NCBI GenBank assembly: GCA_001972305.1
Contig: BDDD01002109.1
Span: 62,001 to 126,000 of the forward strand
Length of the DNA stretch: 64,000 nt
Source: Cephalotus follicularis
Taxonomy: Eukaryota; Streptophyta; Magnoliopsida; Oxalidales; Cephalotaceae
Direction of reading: 5' to 3'
Both the position numbers and the translations under genes were made by a program. A model generated the notes under the pieces. That model was not told the DNA's origin, did no database searches, and saw only the letters and a list, made by a program, of their open reading frames with translations. This document shows positions 14,101 to 26,100 of this stretch, one piece after another (position 1 is the first letter of the stretch; each line of letters begins with the position of its first letter).

Positions 14101-17100
14101 CATAGCCATGTGGAATAGAGATAACACTGACCACATCAACCCTCCCTTGATGTTAGTCCCCTTAGGTTCTAGCCCCTAGTTTCTTAACCCTCCCTCAATC
14201 CTAGTCCCCATAGATTCTAGCCCTTAGTTCCTTAACCCTCCCTCAATGCTAGTCCCCTTAGGTTCTAGTCCTTAGTTCCCTCTCTGAGTCATTCCTTAAC
14301 CCTGCCATTTCCTTTTAATCCCTTTTTAAGATATAATGTCCCCTTAGGTGAAATCAGAAGGCGGTGTCCCCCGTAGGTTCACCCCTAAAGTGGTTCCCAT
14401 AGGTTTATATAACTTCCATACTGAGTGGTCTAACACCCCTAACCTCCATGACGAGGTGAAGATTAGGAATGGGTCATCTCGTCAATTCTCAACATAATCC
14501 ATAACCTTACAACCCTTTAACCATAGAACCATAATATCCCTTAACCCTTAAAACCATTAAACCATAACCATGGAACCCTTTAAAAAGATAGGGACCTAAC
14601 CCTTAAGGATCATGTGGGATCCATCTGTCAAACCCTTTTTATACCCTCTTTGTAATGCTAGTCCTCAAAGGTTCTAGCCCCTAATGGTGTTCCCTTAGGT
14701 CCAACCATACACTGCCATATCCCTATCTCGTTCCCTATCGAAGTTCAAAAAAATCATTTGTAGGAAACAGTAGAATTGTGAGAATAATGGCTTGTGTCAA
14801 TAGTGACTCAAAGCCCTTTATTTATATTCATAACATATTGAGATACATAGAACCTGGACATACCCAGGAAAGGAAAGAAATAAATAAGGAAGAAATACTA
14901 AAAATAACGTATGAATAACAACACTCCCCCTCAAGTTGGTGCATGGATATCAATCATGCTCAACTTGCTTACAATAGGACAAAACAATTTTCCCCCTAGA
15001 CTTTTTGTGAAGACATCTGCCAATTGAGCTTCAGAGGAAATAAAATGCATGATGATCACTCCTTGTTCCAACTTTTCTTTAATGAAGTGACGATCTATCT
15101 CCACGTGTTTTGTTCTGTCATGCTGCACAGGATTATGAGCAATACTAATAGCAGATTTACTGTCACAAAATAACTTCATGGGACTTTGGACAGGGAAGTT
15201 CAAATCTGCTAGAAGTCCTTGCAGCCATAATAATTCACATATACCATGAGCGACACTTCTGAATTCAGTCTCAGCACTAGATCGGGCTACAACCATTTGT
15301 TTTTTTACTTCTCCATGTGACAAGATTACCACCAACAAATGTGCAGTAGCCTGAAGTAGACCTCCTGTCATCTGGACATCCAGCCCAATCTGCATCTGTG
15401 TATGCCTCTACTGTCAAATGACTATTTTTCGTAACACCTGCATCTGATCCGGAGTAAACGGTAGAGTAGTAGCTGAAGAAGGCTGACCAGCAGGAGGAAC
15501 AATAGCCGAATTAGCAGTTGTGTTTAAAAGTGGTTCCCATAGGTTACACGGCTTTAGGGAGGCTTCGTATGCATCCCATTTGAAGATAAAAGAGTTTGGG
15601 GTTGAAACCATTTCATTTCGTATAAATTAGGGCGCTAAGCGCTGACTGTTCAGTCGGAAGCATCGACTGTTAAGGGCTAAGCACTGACAGTTTGGCGCCA
15701 AGCGTCGACGGTTTATGCGCTTAAGCCAAGGCGTCGATGATAGAGCAAAGCGTCGACAGTTCATGCACCAGGTAAAGCGACGACAGTTTATGCTCAAGCG
15801 TCGACGGTTTAAGCGGGTGTTGACAGCCAACCACGAAGAACAATGTCGACGCTTTTAGTTAAAGCGCCGACGGTTTTGGACTTAGCAGTAAGTCGCCATA
15901 CGGCTGTTTAACAACCTAAAATCCATTTAAATCCCTTTAAAACTCAATCCAAAGGAAGATATAAGCTCCAGTGGTCGGTTTCAGCTTGAAAACAACTTCA
16001 AACCCTTAGATCCATACCCATAGATCCATACTCGAGAGAGAGAAGAGATTAGGCCTATAAACCTAAAACTCTCAATTCTCTCTGTGATTTTCATTTTAAT
16101 CCGTTATTAACTGTAACTATCACCCTAACTCATTCATCTAGTATAGATCTATCAATCCATAACCTTATAATTCATTCAAGGCAGTAATATGCATGAATTC
16201 AAAGCATATATGTAGAACCTACCTTAAAACTGTTGAGATGCAGATCTGGAAGGATTGGCTGTTGAATCCTTGATCTGATCCTTCATTCAAGTTCTATACT
16301 TCACTACGAATCCAAAGACTTCTTCCTTACTTGATTATGACCTTTATCTCTCTAACTCCTTCTCTTACTATCTCTCTAGAAAGTGAAATGAGAAAATAGA
16401 ATGAGAATGAAAGAATCGAATTGTCTATATATAGACTTCCTTGGGTGAAAAACCCAGAGACTTGCCTTAGGTTCGCTTGAACCCCCATAACCCATAAATA
16501 TCCATGAAAGAGAAAAATACCATAATACGATATACCATCCGTAAATACAATAGGATACAATACCATATAAATACAATCAAATAAGGGTACCCGTAACTCG
16601 GGGCTTATATGTATATATTTGATAACAACTAACATATTGTAACCCTTGACCCGACCCAGCGCAATATAGTTCACTTTGGTTCAAGTAGAATGCACAGGTC
16701 CCATAACTGGCATATTTCTACATGGGATTTACGTTTTAAAACGCGTCTTACTAGGTAGGAAGTGAACACTTTGAATATATTGGTCAAGCGATTTATCTCT
16801 AATCAATGTAGGACTTAAGATCTTGGTGCACCTCACCCGATGTTTTTGGGTAGGATTTTGGTGTTACACCTCACCCTTTCTTTTGGCACATCGTCCTTAC
16901 TTTGGGCCCCACACCCGAAGTCGAGACTTGCTTGTAATATCATACTGTACTGGTCCTATCAGGCTCCATAACTTGTATTTTTACAGGGCATTCACTTCTT
17001 TAAAACGCGTTATACTAGTTAGGAAGATGGCACACTATATATAATATTATGGGAAAATGCCATTTTAGCGCCTTACATTATAGCGTTTTCCCAATTTGAC

Positions 17101-20100
17101 TCATAACATTTTTTTCCCGACTAAGCGAAACACATTTGGATTTGTCCCAATTTTGCGCCCACCGTCATTTTAAGTAATGGATTGATGTGAAACGACATTG
17201 TTTTGGGAAGAGGTTGTTTCTCCATCACGGTATTGTTTATGCAAAATGGTGTCCATATCAATCCGTTACTAAAACTGACGGAGTGCGCAAAATTGGGATA
17301 AATCCAAATGTGGTTTCGCTTAGTTGGGATAAAAAAATGTTGTGCGTCAAATTGGGAAAATGCTATAATGTGGGGGCGCTAAAATGGCATTTTCCCTATT
17401 ATTATTCATGATCTTCATCTCTCATCAGTGTAACTCAAGATCTCGGTGCACCTCACCGACTCTTTTTGGTTAGGATGTTGATGTTACTCCTCAATTTTCT
17501 GTACAATTTCAGTTTAACCTTTTTGTAATTCTGGTATGTCTTTTTTTTTTTTTTTTAAATAAATCCATCGCTTTCTCTGACACAAGCATCAAAACTATTC
17601 ACCTTGTTTGTCTTGAAGATAGAGGAGAAGATTTAGAGAGATCAAAGTTGTGCCATTAGAGAGAGAAAAAAGAAGTGGTGGTACCTTTGTCGAGAGTATT
17701 TAGAGAGAGAATGTAGTTATGTTTTTGAAAGATAGAGACTTGGTGATGCCTTGTTGCTATGAAGAAAATGCAGATTTGGTTTGTTAAGTTGGGCGGTGTT
17801 GATAAGTAAGGAATTCTAGTGGGAGAGTTGGCAAGGAAATAAAGTTATGTTTGAGCTCAGTGTGGGGATGGAGGAGAATGTTTGGCAAATAGGGTGCTAG
17901 GAAGGCAAAATCCTCCTCCACCTTGCCTTGTAAGAACGATTAGCCACATATCGTTTGAGAAGATATACCCATGTAAATCATAGTAGTAATTATAAACTGT
18001 ATAGCAGTTATTCTCCTACCTTTTCTTATTATTATTGCCAAGGGTAATGGTTAATTGTTTTCTTTTTGATATGAAATTTAGCTAATCACCAATTGATCAA
18101 TATTTGTTAAAAAAAAGCTAATTAGATAGGCTTTTTAACAATCTTTTTGATATGAAATTTAGCTAATCACCAATTGATCAACATTTGTTAAAAAAAAAAA
18201 AAGCTAATCAGATAGGCTTTGGAACAAGTCTAATATTATATGCCTCTTAATCAACCTAGGTGAGGGCTTACTCACATGCTTGGATACAACTTTGGGGAGG
18301 GCGCCACAATAAATGTGTTAGATAAAGATAAATTAGTCAAGGGTAAATTAGTCTTTATATCAAGTTGTACCTCACTATAAATATATAGTTAGTGCATACT
18401 AATTCGTCTGACACTTTGATTTCTAAATTCTGACTAACATGGTATCAAAGCCTAGGTTAATTCAGTATTAAAAAGAAACCCTAGCGTCGTCAGCGCAACA
18501 CATCGTCAGCACTGCACGCCTTCGTTAGTGCGTCGCACATGCCGCTCTTCCCCTCCGACTGGTCGACTACTCCGACGAAACCTTCGATCTCCAAGATCTC
18601 TTCTCCAGTGCGTGGATCTGGCACTAATCTCTAAACCCGGTGGTATCCTAGACCCTCCTGCGCCGATCTCACGCCGATCTCGCTGATCCAGCGCCGATCT
18701 CGACCCTCCGGCTAGAGAATCTTCTGATCTCGCGCCGATCTTGACCCTCCGGCGAGGGAATCTTTCGATCTCGCGCCGATCTCCGCTGGTACAATGAATT
18801 TTTTGGCTGGTTTTGTTGTTGATGCTGGTGTTGATCTTGTGGGATGGTGTTGACGTGCTGTGAAGGCATTTTTTGCCACAACTGTGAACTGAGTTGGTTG
18901 ATTTATGTACCACTAGTGAGTTGGTACTCCTTTTGTGGTTGTTTTGGCTTGTAGTTGACTTGTTTAGCGGATGTAAGGTCATTTTTTGTTTGTTTACTGT
19001 GTGTCTTGTCATTGGTTTAGTGGTTGTTTGGAGTTAGGTTTGCAATTTCTTTGTAAATGGAGTCGAAAAGTGTTATTACAGAGGTTGTATCGTTTTCGTC
19101 GAGTCATATCACTGATAAAAAATTGGAGGGGAGTAATAACTATCAACAATGGCGTAAAATTGTGACTTTGGTTCTTACTGGACTAGAGAAAGAAGATCAT
19201 CTGACTGTGACTCCACCCAAAAGTGAACCTGAAGCAAAGACATGGCTTCGGGAGGATGCTCGTATATTCGGACAACTGTTGAATTCTATGGATAGTAAGA
19301 TTGTTGACCTTGTGACTCACATTAGTACTGTGAAGGACTTGTGGAGTTATTTAAGTGTTGTATACTGGTCATAACAATTTATCTCGTATTTATGACTTGT
19401 CTCAATAATTTTATCGTGTGGTACAACAGGAACGTTCTCTGACTCAGTATTTTGCTGATTTCAAGAGAATGTATGAGGAATTAAATTCCCTCTTACCTAT
19501 CACTGTAGATGTAAAACAAATATAGAACTAGAGGGAGCAATTGGCAGTTTTGAGTTTCTTTGGGGGTTTAGGACCATAATATGAGTCTATTCGGTCTCAG
19601 ATACTTAGGGGTGTGGAGGTAACTTCTCTTGTTGACACCTTTTTTTCGTGTTCTACGGGTGTCTCGTGAGACGACTTAGGATTTTCATGTTCATGGAAAT
19701 TTGGGCAATAAATATGCTCTTGCAACTCAGAGTACTCGTGGGGGTGGCAAGGGTGGTCTGAGTGGTTCACTTCGAGGTGGTAATTATGGTGGCAGGGGAT
19801 CTGGTAGAGGACTAAGTTCAAGGGGAGAGACTTCTGGTTCTGTTCAACAATGTTATTACTGTGGTAAATTGGGTCATCTACAACGTAATTGTTGGAAACT
19901 TCATGGCAAACAATCATCTCAACCATGGTTTGCTAATGGAATTGTTAATCCAGATCACGCACCACAGACATCTCAAGCTTCAAGAGGGAAAACAGTTGTT
20001 ATGTCTGATGAGTAATATACCCGTTATATGCAGTCCAATATATCTCCGCAGCCACCATCTTCTTCTACAACAACTTTTCTTCAGACAGATAATGCCATTG

Positions 20101-23100
20101 CATGCCTTTCCTCTGCTCCTCAAACTTGGGTCTTTGACTCAGGTTCAACTGATCATATGACTGGTAATTCAGGTATACTTTCTTCTTTTGATACTTTGTC
20201 ACCTACATCAAAGGTCACCTTAGCCGACGAATACACTGTTCTAGTAAAGGGCACTGGTACTGCTTGTACTAACTCTTCCCTACCTTTGTTTGATGTCATT
20301 TTTATACCAAATTTACCATTCAATCTACTGTCAATAAGTAAACTTACTAGAGTACTTAATTGTTGTGTCTTGTTCTACCTTGGTTTTTGTATTTTTCAGG
20401 ATCTTATGACGGGGAAGATGATTGGTAAATTGTGAGAGTCAGGTGGCCTTTATATCCTTGATGCATCTTCATCTTTTCCAGCATCTCTTGCATGTTCTAG
20501 TGTGTTATCACCAGTTCAAATTCATTGTCAATTGGGTCATCCATCTCTATAAATTCTGAAGAAACGAGTTCTTAGTTATCTAATTTAGAATATGAGTCGT
20601 GTCAGTTTGAGAAACACCATCATGTGTCTTACCCTCCCAGAGTCAATAAGTGGTCTGCACACCATTTCATATTGTTCATTCCGATATTTGGGGATTGTCA
20701 AACCAAGGATTTAAATATTTTGTTGCTTTTGTGGATGATCACTCTTGAGTGACATGGATTTATTTAATGAATTTTTTTTCTGATTTATTCTCTATATTTT
20801 GTGCTTTTGTAGCTGAAATTCAAACTCAGTTTGGTGTTTCTATTCGTATTTTGCATAGTGATAATGCTAAGGAGTACTTTTCTGCTCTCTATTATGATTT
20901 TATGACGAAACATGGTATGATTCATCAGTCTTCTTGCTTATACACTCCACAACAAAATGGAGTTGCTGAGAGGAAAAATCGGCACTTGTTGGAAGTTCCT
21001 CGAACATTATTGTTTCATATGAAGGTTTCAAAAATCTTATGGGCTGATGTAGTCTTAATCGCTTGTCATGCCCTTGTCTGTTATTGGTGGGAGTATTCCT
21101 TATTCTCTCATTTTCCTCCTCATTGTTTGTTCCCTATGCCTCCTCGTGTTTTTGGATGTGTTTGTTATGTTCAAGATCATCGTTTAAGTGTATCGAAGTT
21201 AGATCCTAAGGCTCTCAAGTGTATCTTTCTTGGGTATTCTCGTACTCAAAAGGGATATCGATGTTACTCTTTTGAGCTTAATCGTTATGTTGTGTCTGCT
21301 AATGTGTCTTTCTTTGAGTCCACTCCTTATCAATTTGGGACGTCAGATGAGTCGAAAGTAGTTGATGATTTTCCGGTCTACGTTATTCAACGTTCTGTTA
21401 CCAACTCACTTATAGCTCCATCATCCCGTCCTGTTCCAGAGATTCGCTAGGTATGTACTTTTTTTTTGGAATATATATATATAAAAACCAAAACAGTACA
21501 AGGGGCAGAGGATAGTCATAACCCCGTAGAGATACAAAAACGGTATCCACTTGGTTCAAAGCAACGCAACGAACCAAGGACAAAACGAACCGTATCCACT
21601 TGGTTCAATACAAAAAGAAAGAACCAAGGTCAAAAAGCAAAAAAAAGCTAAAAACCAACCAAAAAGTTAGGGTGGGCCCTCAGGGACCAAGTCTTCCTCA
21701 AAGTGGGGTCTGCACCGCCGAGTACGGGAGGATTTTTTGGATTGTTTGGGATAGAAGGGAGGATGTAACCAGCGAGGGTCCGAAAGGGGAGATTCCGAAC
21801 CGAAGCTGTCTGCTTTGTTGAGAAGGCAGACAGGGAGGGGAGGGGACGGGGGGAGAGAACAGGGGTAAACAGGAGGAGAGGACACAGGAGACGGGAGGGA
21901 TGTAGGGGACCCATCAGGGTTAGAGACCCTAATAGGAGAAGAAGCAAATTTTGGGAGGGTCAGGATGGTTCCCCCACTCAACTCAAGGGTAGAGGCTAGG
22001 TCGCGAGGGTTGGAGGGAACCCAAGAACTAGAAGAGGCAGAAGGACTAGGGGAGACAGAAGAAGGAGCACACAAATTGAGGGTTTTGGAGTCGGAGCTAA
22101 AAGGGCTCTCCAAATCAAGAGGGATATTTGGAGAGAGAGGAGAGGCTAGAACTCTGGGGGTTGAGTGAACCGAGAAGCTAGACAAGGCCATAGGGCTAGA
22201 CGAGAGGGGAGGAAAAGCACTAACTATGGGGGAGATGGAGTCGGAGCTTAAGGAGGCTCTGAGGCAGGGGGGAGAAGGAGGGCGGAAGGTCAAGGGTGGG
22301 ACGTAGGGGTCTAAGTCCGAAGGGGGACGCCAAACGGGAGGGAGAGATTGTTCAATGGACATAGGGTCAAAGGAGCACAAAGGGGGGGAAAGGCTCGAAA
22401 GAAAACTAGGAGGACAGACCGGGTCCAAAAGAGGAGGCCCAAGAGGAGGAGGGCAAGGGGCTAACACAATGGGAGATGGGCCTAGGCCTAAAAGAGATGG
22501 GGCAGAAACAAAGGGGGCCAAGTCTGCTGGAGGCAGGCTTGGAGACCCCAAGGCCTGGCCTGGGCCCAAAAAGGGGTCGGATTGGGCCTGGTCAAGAGAG
22601 GCTGCCACGGGTAGACCAAGAGGGAGAGAGGGTGAAGTGGGGTTGGCAAGGGGAACCAAAGGGGCCTGGGCGGGGCCCACCAAAGGAGAGGAGGGAAGGT
22701 GGGCTAGGCCCGGCGACAAAGGGGGAGCCAAAGGTGGGCCCGAGGGGTTGATTGGGCCTGAAGTGGCACCAAAATTGGGCTGAAAGGAGAGAGGAGAGTT
22801 CTTTGTGGCAATACCACAAACAGTTGGTGTGCAGGTGGGGGAGGAAGCAACCGACAGTGTAGTACTTATCGTCCTCGTCCACTTACTATTGCTGAGCACC
22901 ATGACTCTACCACTTTGCCAGACTCTTCCTCCTCTGTGGACCCCCCTGACCTTCCTATTGCTCTCAGAAAAGGTAAACGTAGTTGTACTACACATCCCAT
23001 TTCATCTTTTGTTTCTTATACAAATGTTTCGCCTACTTTCTGTTCTTTTCTTTCCACTATTGATTCCTACCCTATTCCCAAATCTATTTCCGTGGCATTA

Positions 23101-26100
23101 TTTTATTCTGGGTGGAAGAAAGCTATGGAAGAAGAAATGGTGGCTCTGGCATAGAATCAAACCTGGGAATTGGTTCCTTTGCCTGATGGTAAGACTACTA
23201 TTGGTTGTCGTTGGGAATATGTAGTTAAGGTCAATCCAGATGGTTCTCTGCTCGTTTAAAGGTCATGTTAGTGGCCAAGGGATATGCCCAGACATAAGGC
23301 CTTGATTATTCTGATACTTATTCGCCTGTAGCTAAAATTGCATATGTTAGACTTCTTGTCTCTCTTGCAGCTTTTCACCATTGACTCTTGTATCAATTAG
23401 ATGTTAAAAATGCTTTTTTACATGATGATTTACAAGAAGAGGTATATATGGAGCAACCACCGGGCTTTGTTGCTCAGGGGGAGTCTGGGATGGTGTGTAA
23501 GCTTAAGAAGTCATTGTATATGTTAAAACAGTCACCTCGTGCGTTGTTTGGTCGCTTTACTGATGTTGTAATTGAATTTGTAATGGCCTGTTGTAGTGGT
23601 GATCATTTAGTGTTCTATCGTCATTCTAACACTGAGGGGATTTTGTTGAGTGTGTATGTTGATGACATTTTGTTCACAGGAGATGATTATGAGGGTATTC
23701 GGTTGCTGAAAGTTTACCTACAACTGAGATTTCAAACTAAAGACTTGTGGCGACTCATGTATTTTTTTGGGTATTTGTGGAAATCCTCTCATAATTTCAA
23801 TGTCCAGAATTTCAGGGATTTTATTTTGTCTTAGCTGTATAGTTCCTGTAATCTAGTTTCCATCCTTTTTTAGCGTTGAATCAACTGTATAAATAGGCAT
23901 ACATGCTGACAGAAAATATATCAATGTGGTATCAGAGCACTGATATCGCCGCAATCTTTTTCCTTTGTGTTTCTTGGAGGTTACTGATGCATTACCGGTG
24001 CCTAAACACTATTTGCAGCAACAAAACAAACACCTTTTTTCCTCATCAGCCATACCTGCCACCGTCGACGTCTTTTTCCGGTGAGATTCGGTCCAAATGC
24101 GCCTGATCTTTGGATGTGTCGGCTGCCGGTCTACCTTCGCCTGAAGTTTCGTTGTCATCGAAGCTCCGCCATGCGTCGATCAACGCTGCTGCCACCGCCA
24201 CTGGTTTTTGCAGATCTACGTCAACTTCGGTGGATTCAGGCCACGCGCGCCCCATTGTTGGATTCTCCAGCTGCCTATCTAAAAACCCACTAGCCATCTT
24301 TTCTGATCGCCACCGCCTGACCGCCACGCGCCGCCACATTTCTCGGAATTTTTTCCCCCTAGCTCCTTTCCAACAAGCAATTTAGCTGTTGAGCCATTGG
24401 GATTTTTCAGATCTGTTTTTTGAGGAACATTGTCCAAGAATAAGTCAGCACGAAGATGAGTCAAAGGAAGGACCAATCATCATCCGTAACATTTGAAACC
24501 GTTCAAGCTCTAGTGATCTCACAGTCCTTTGGAGAAGGGTCGTCTCTGCAGATCAAAAGTCATAAGCTCAATGGAATTTTTTTTTTTGCAATGGTCACAG
24601 TCGGTATTGTTAGTAATCCTAGGAAGAGGAAAGATGGGATATATCACGGGTAAAGTTCAGCAACCTGATGTAAATGATCCAATATATGAAAATTGGGAGC
24701 TCGGCAGCTCAATTGTGATGGCGTGGCTGATAAACTCGATGGAGTCACACATCAGCCGCACATATTTGTTCCTCGGACCGCCAAGGCTATATGGGATGTT
24801 GTCAATAAGAATTATTTAGATTTGGAGAATGCTTCTCAAGTTTTTGAGATTAAGAACAAACTGAAAGATTTACGTCAAGGAGGTATGGATATAACTGAAT
24901 ATTTTAATGAATTGCAAATGTTGTGGTAGGAACTAAACCTTCGTTGTGAGGCTGATTGGGAAGGCCTTGAGGGGAATCAAAAGTTTAAAAAACACTTAGA
25001 GAAGGAGCGACTATATGAATTCCTTGCTGATCTCAATCGGGAGCTTGATGAGGTGCGAGGAAGAATATTAGGATACTGACCTTTAGTGTCCATTGATGAT
25101 GCCTTTGCTGAGGTAAGGAGAGAGGCTAGCCGAAGACGGGTTATGCTCGGTGAAAAGAAGGAAACCCCTGTTATATTTTGAGGTAATAAACCTATTGAGA
25201 TCATGGCTCTAACTGTGAAGAATACCTCTGATCGATTTAATGGAGAGCAGAAAAATTCTCAGAAGAGTGGACATCCTTGGTGCAATCATTGCAATAAAGT
25301 AGGTCATACTCGTGACACTTGTTGGGATTTTCACGGGAAGCTAGCCAACTCGAAGCCAAGAGGGTTGAATAGGAGCAAAGGGTTTCAAGCCTCGATAGAA
25401 GAAAGAGGAGAAGATAACCGAGCCCAAAATGAATCAAATGGTACCTTCTTGAGTAAAGCACAATTTGAACAGCTTCAAAAGCTCTTGAGTCAGACTACAA
25501 GTAACACCTCTTCCCAAGGTCTGCATTTCATGTTGATAGTAATACCCGTTGGATGCTTGATTCTGAAGCATCTGATCATATGACGGGTAATCCATCACTA
25601 TTTTATTCTTATACCCCATATTATAAGAATACTCAAGTCAAAATAACAGATGGAACATTCTCACATATTACGGGTAAAGGTTCAGTTCAACTTTCTGAAA
25701 TGGTTACACGACACTGTGTTTTACATGTTCCTAAATTAACATGTAACCTCATTTCAATTAGTAAAATGACTTTTGAACTTAACTGTTGTGCTAAATTTTC
25801 AGATGGTTATTGTGAAATTCAGGAACTGGAATCGGGGAGGATGATTGGCAGTGCTAAAGAGCAAGGTGGACTCTACTACTTTGAGGATGCCCAATGTGTG
25901 AAGAAACAAGCTGATGTTGTCGACAATGAATCTTTTTTTGTTTCCAATAAAAGTGATGATGTTATGATGTGGCATCGTAGGTTAGGCCACCCCAACTTTC
26001 ATTATCTCCAACGTTTGTTCCCAAAATTGTTTATGAATAAAGACCCTGTTGTTATTCATACGTTATTTTTAGTATTTCTTATTCATACGTTATTTTTAGT

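Larger units (their letters stand above)
7167..16609 (-). mobile_element. Ty3/gypsy chromovirus (Tekay-like) retrotransposon, antisense to MED13, degenerate
   Basis: Complete in outline. The 5-bp target TGTAT is present at 7162-7166 and 16610-16614. LTRs are at 7167-8579 and 13401-16609, a primer-binding site abuts the right LTR (13381-13397) and a purine tract (minus strand, 8580-8594) abuts the left one. Reading the minus strand, the order is gag, protease, reverse transcriptase, RNase H, integrase, chromodomain, which is the chromovirus order. The genes are broken by frameshifts and by a deletion at the start of RNase H, so the copy cannot be autonomous. The two LTRs differ at about eleven of the first 170 aligned bases by eye, so the insertion is old. 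Confidence 0.93.
13401..16609 (-). repeat. Right (5') LTR of the gypsy element, 3.2 kb, with extra internal 1.8 kb
   Basis: The outer parts 13401-14150 and 15948-16609 match the left LTR. The 1.8 kb between them (14151-15947) has no counterpart there. It contains 49-bp repeats, a copia fragment and a TCGAC-rich minisatellite. Either material was gained here or the left LTR lost it. The repeat-like join CCCTTGAT/GTTAGTCCCC versus CCCTCAAT/CCTAGTCCCC favours deletion from the left copy. Confidence 0.85.

Noticed and set aside
15620..15890. Regular short repeats as a possible CRISPR-like array
   Set aside because: Units are degenerate, spacers are not unique, and the context is a plant LTR.
22355..22783. 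Long Gly/Arg/Lys-rich + strand frame
   Set aside because: It is the complement of the Pro/Ser-rich LINE-derived frame (21667-22995, minus) and has no recognisable motif.
21667..22995. 442-codon frame as a host proline-rich cell-wall protein
   Set aside because: No signal peptide or regular extensin/PRP repeat. Its start lies in copia A sequence and the insert has a LINE-like 3' end.
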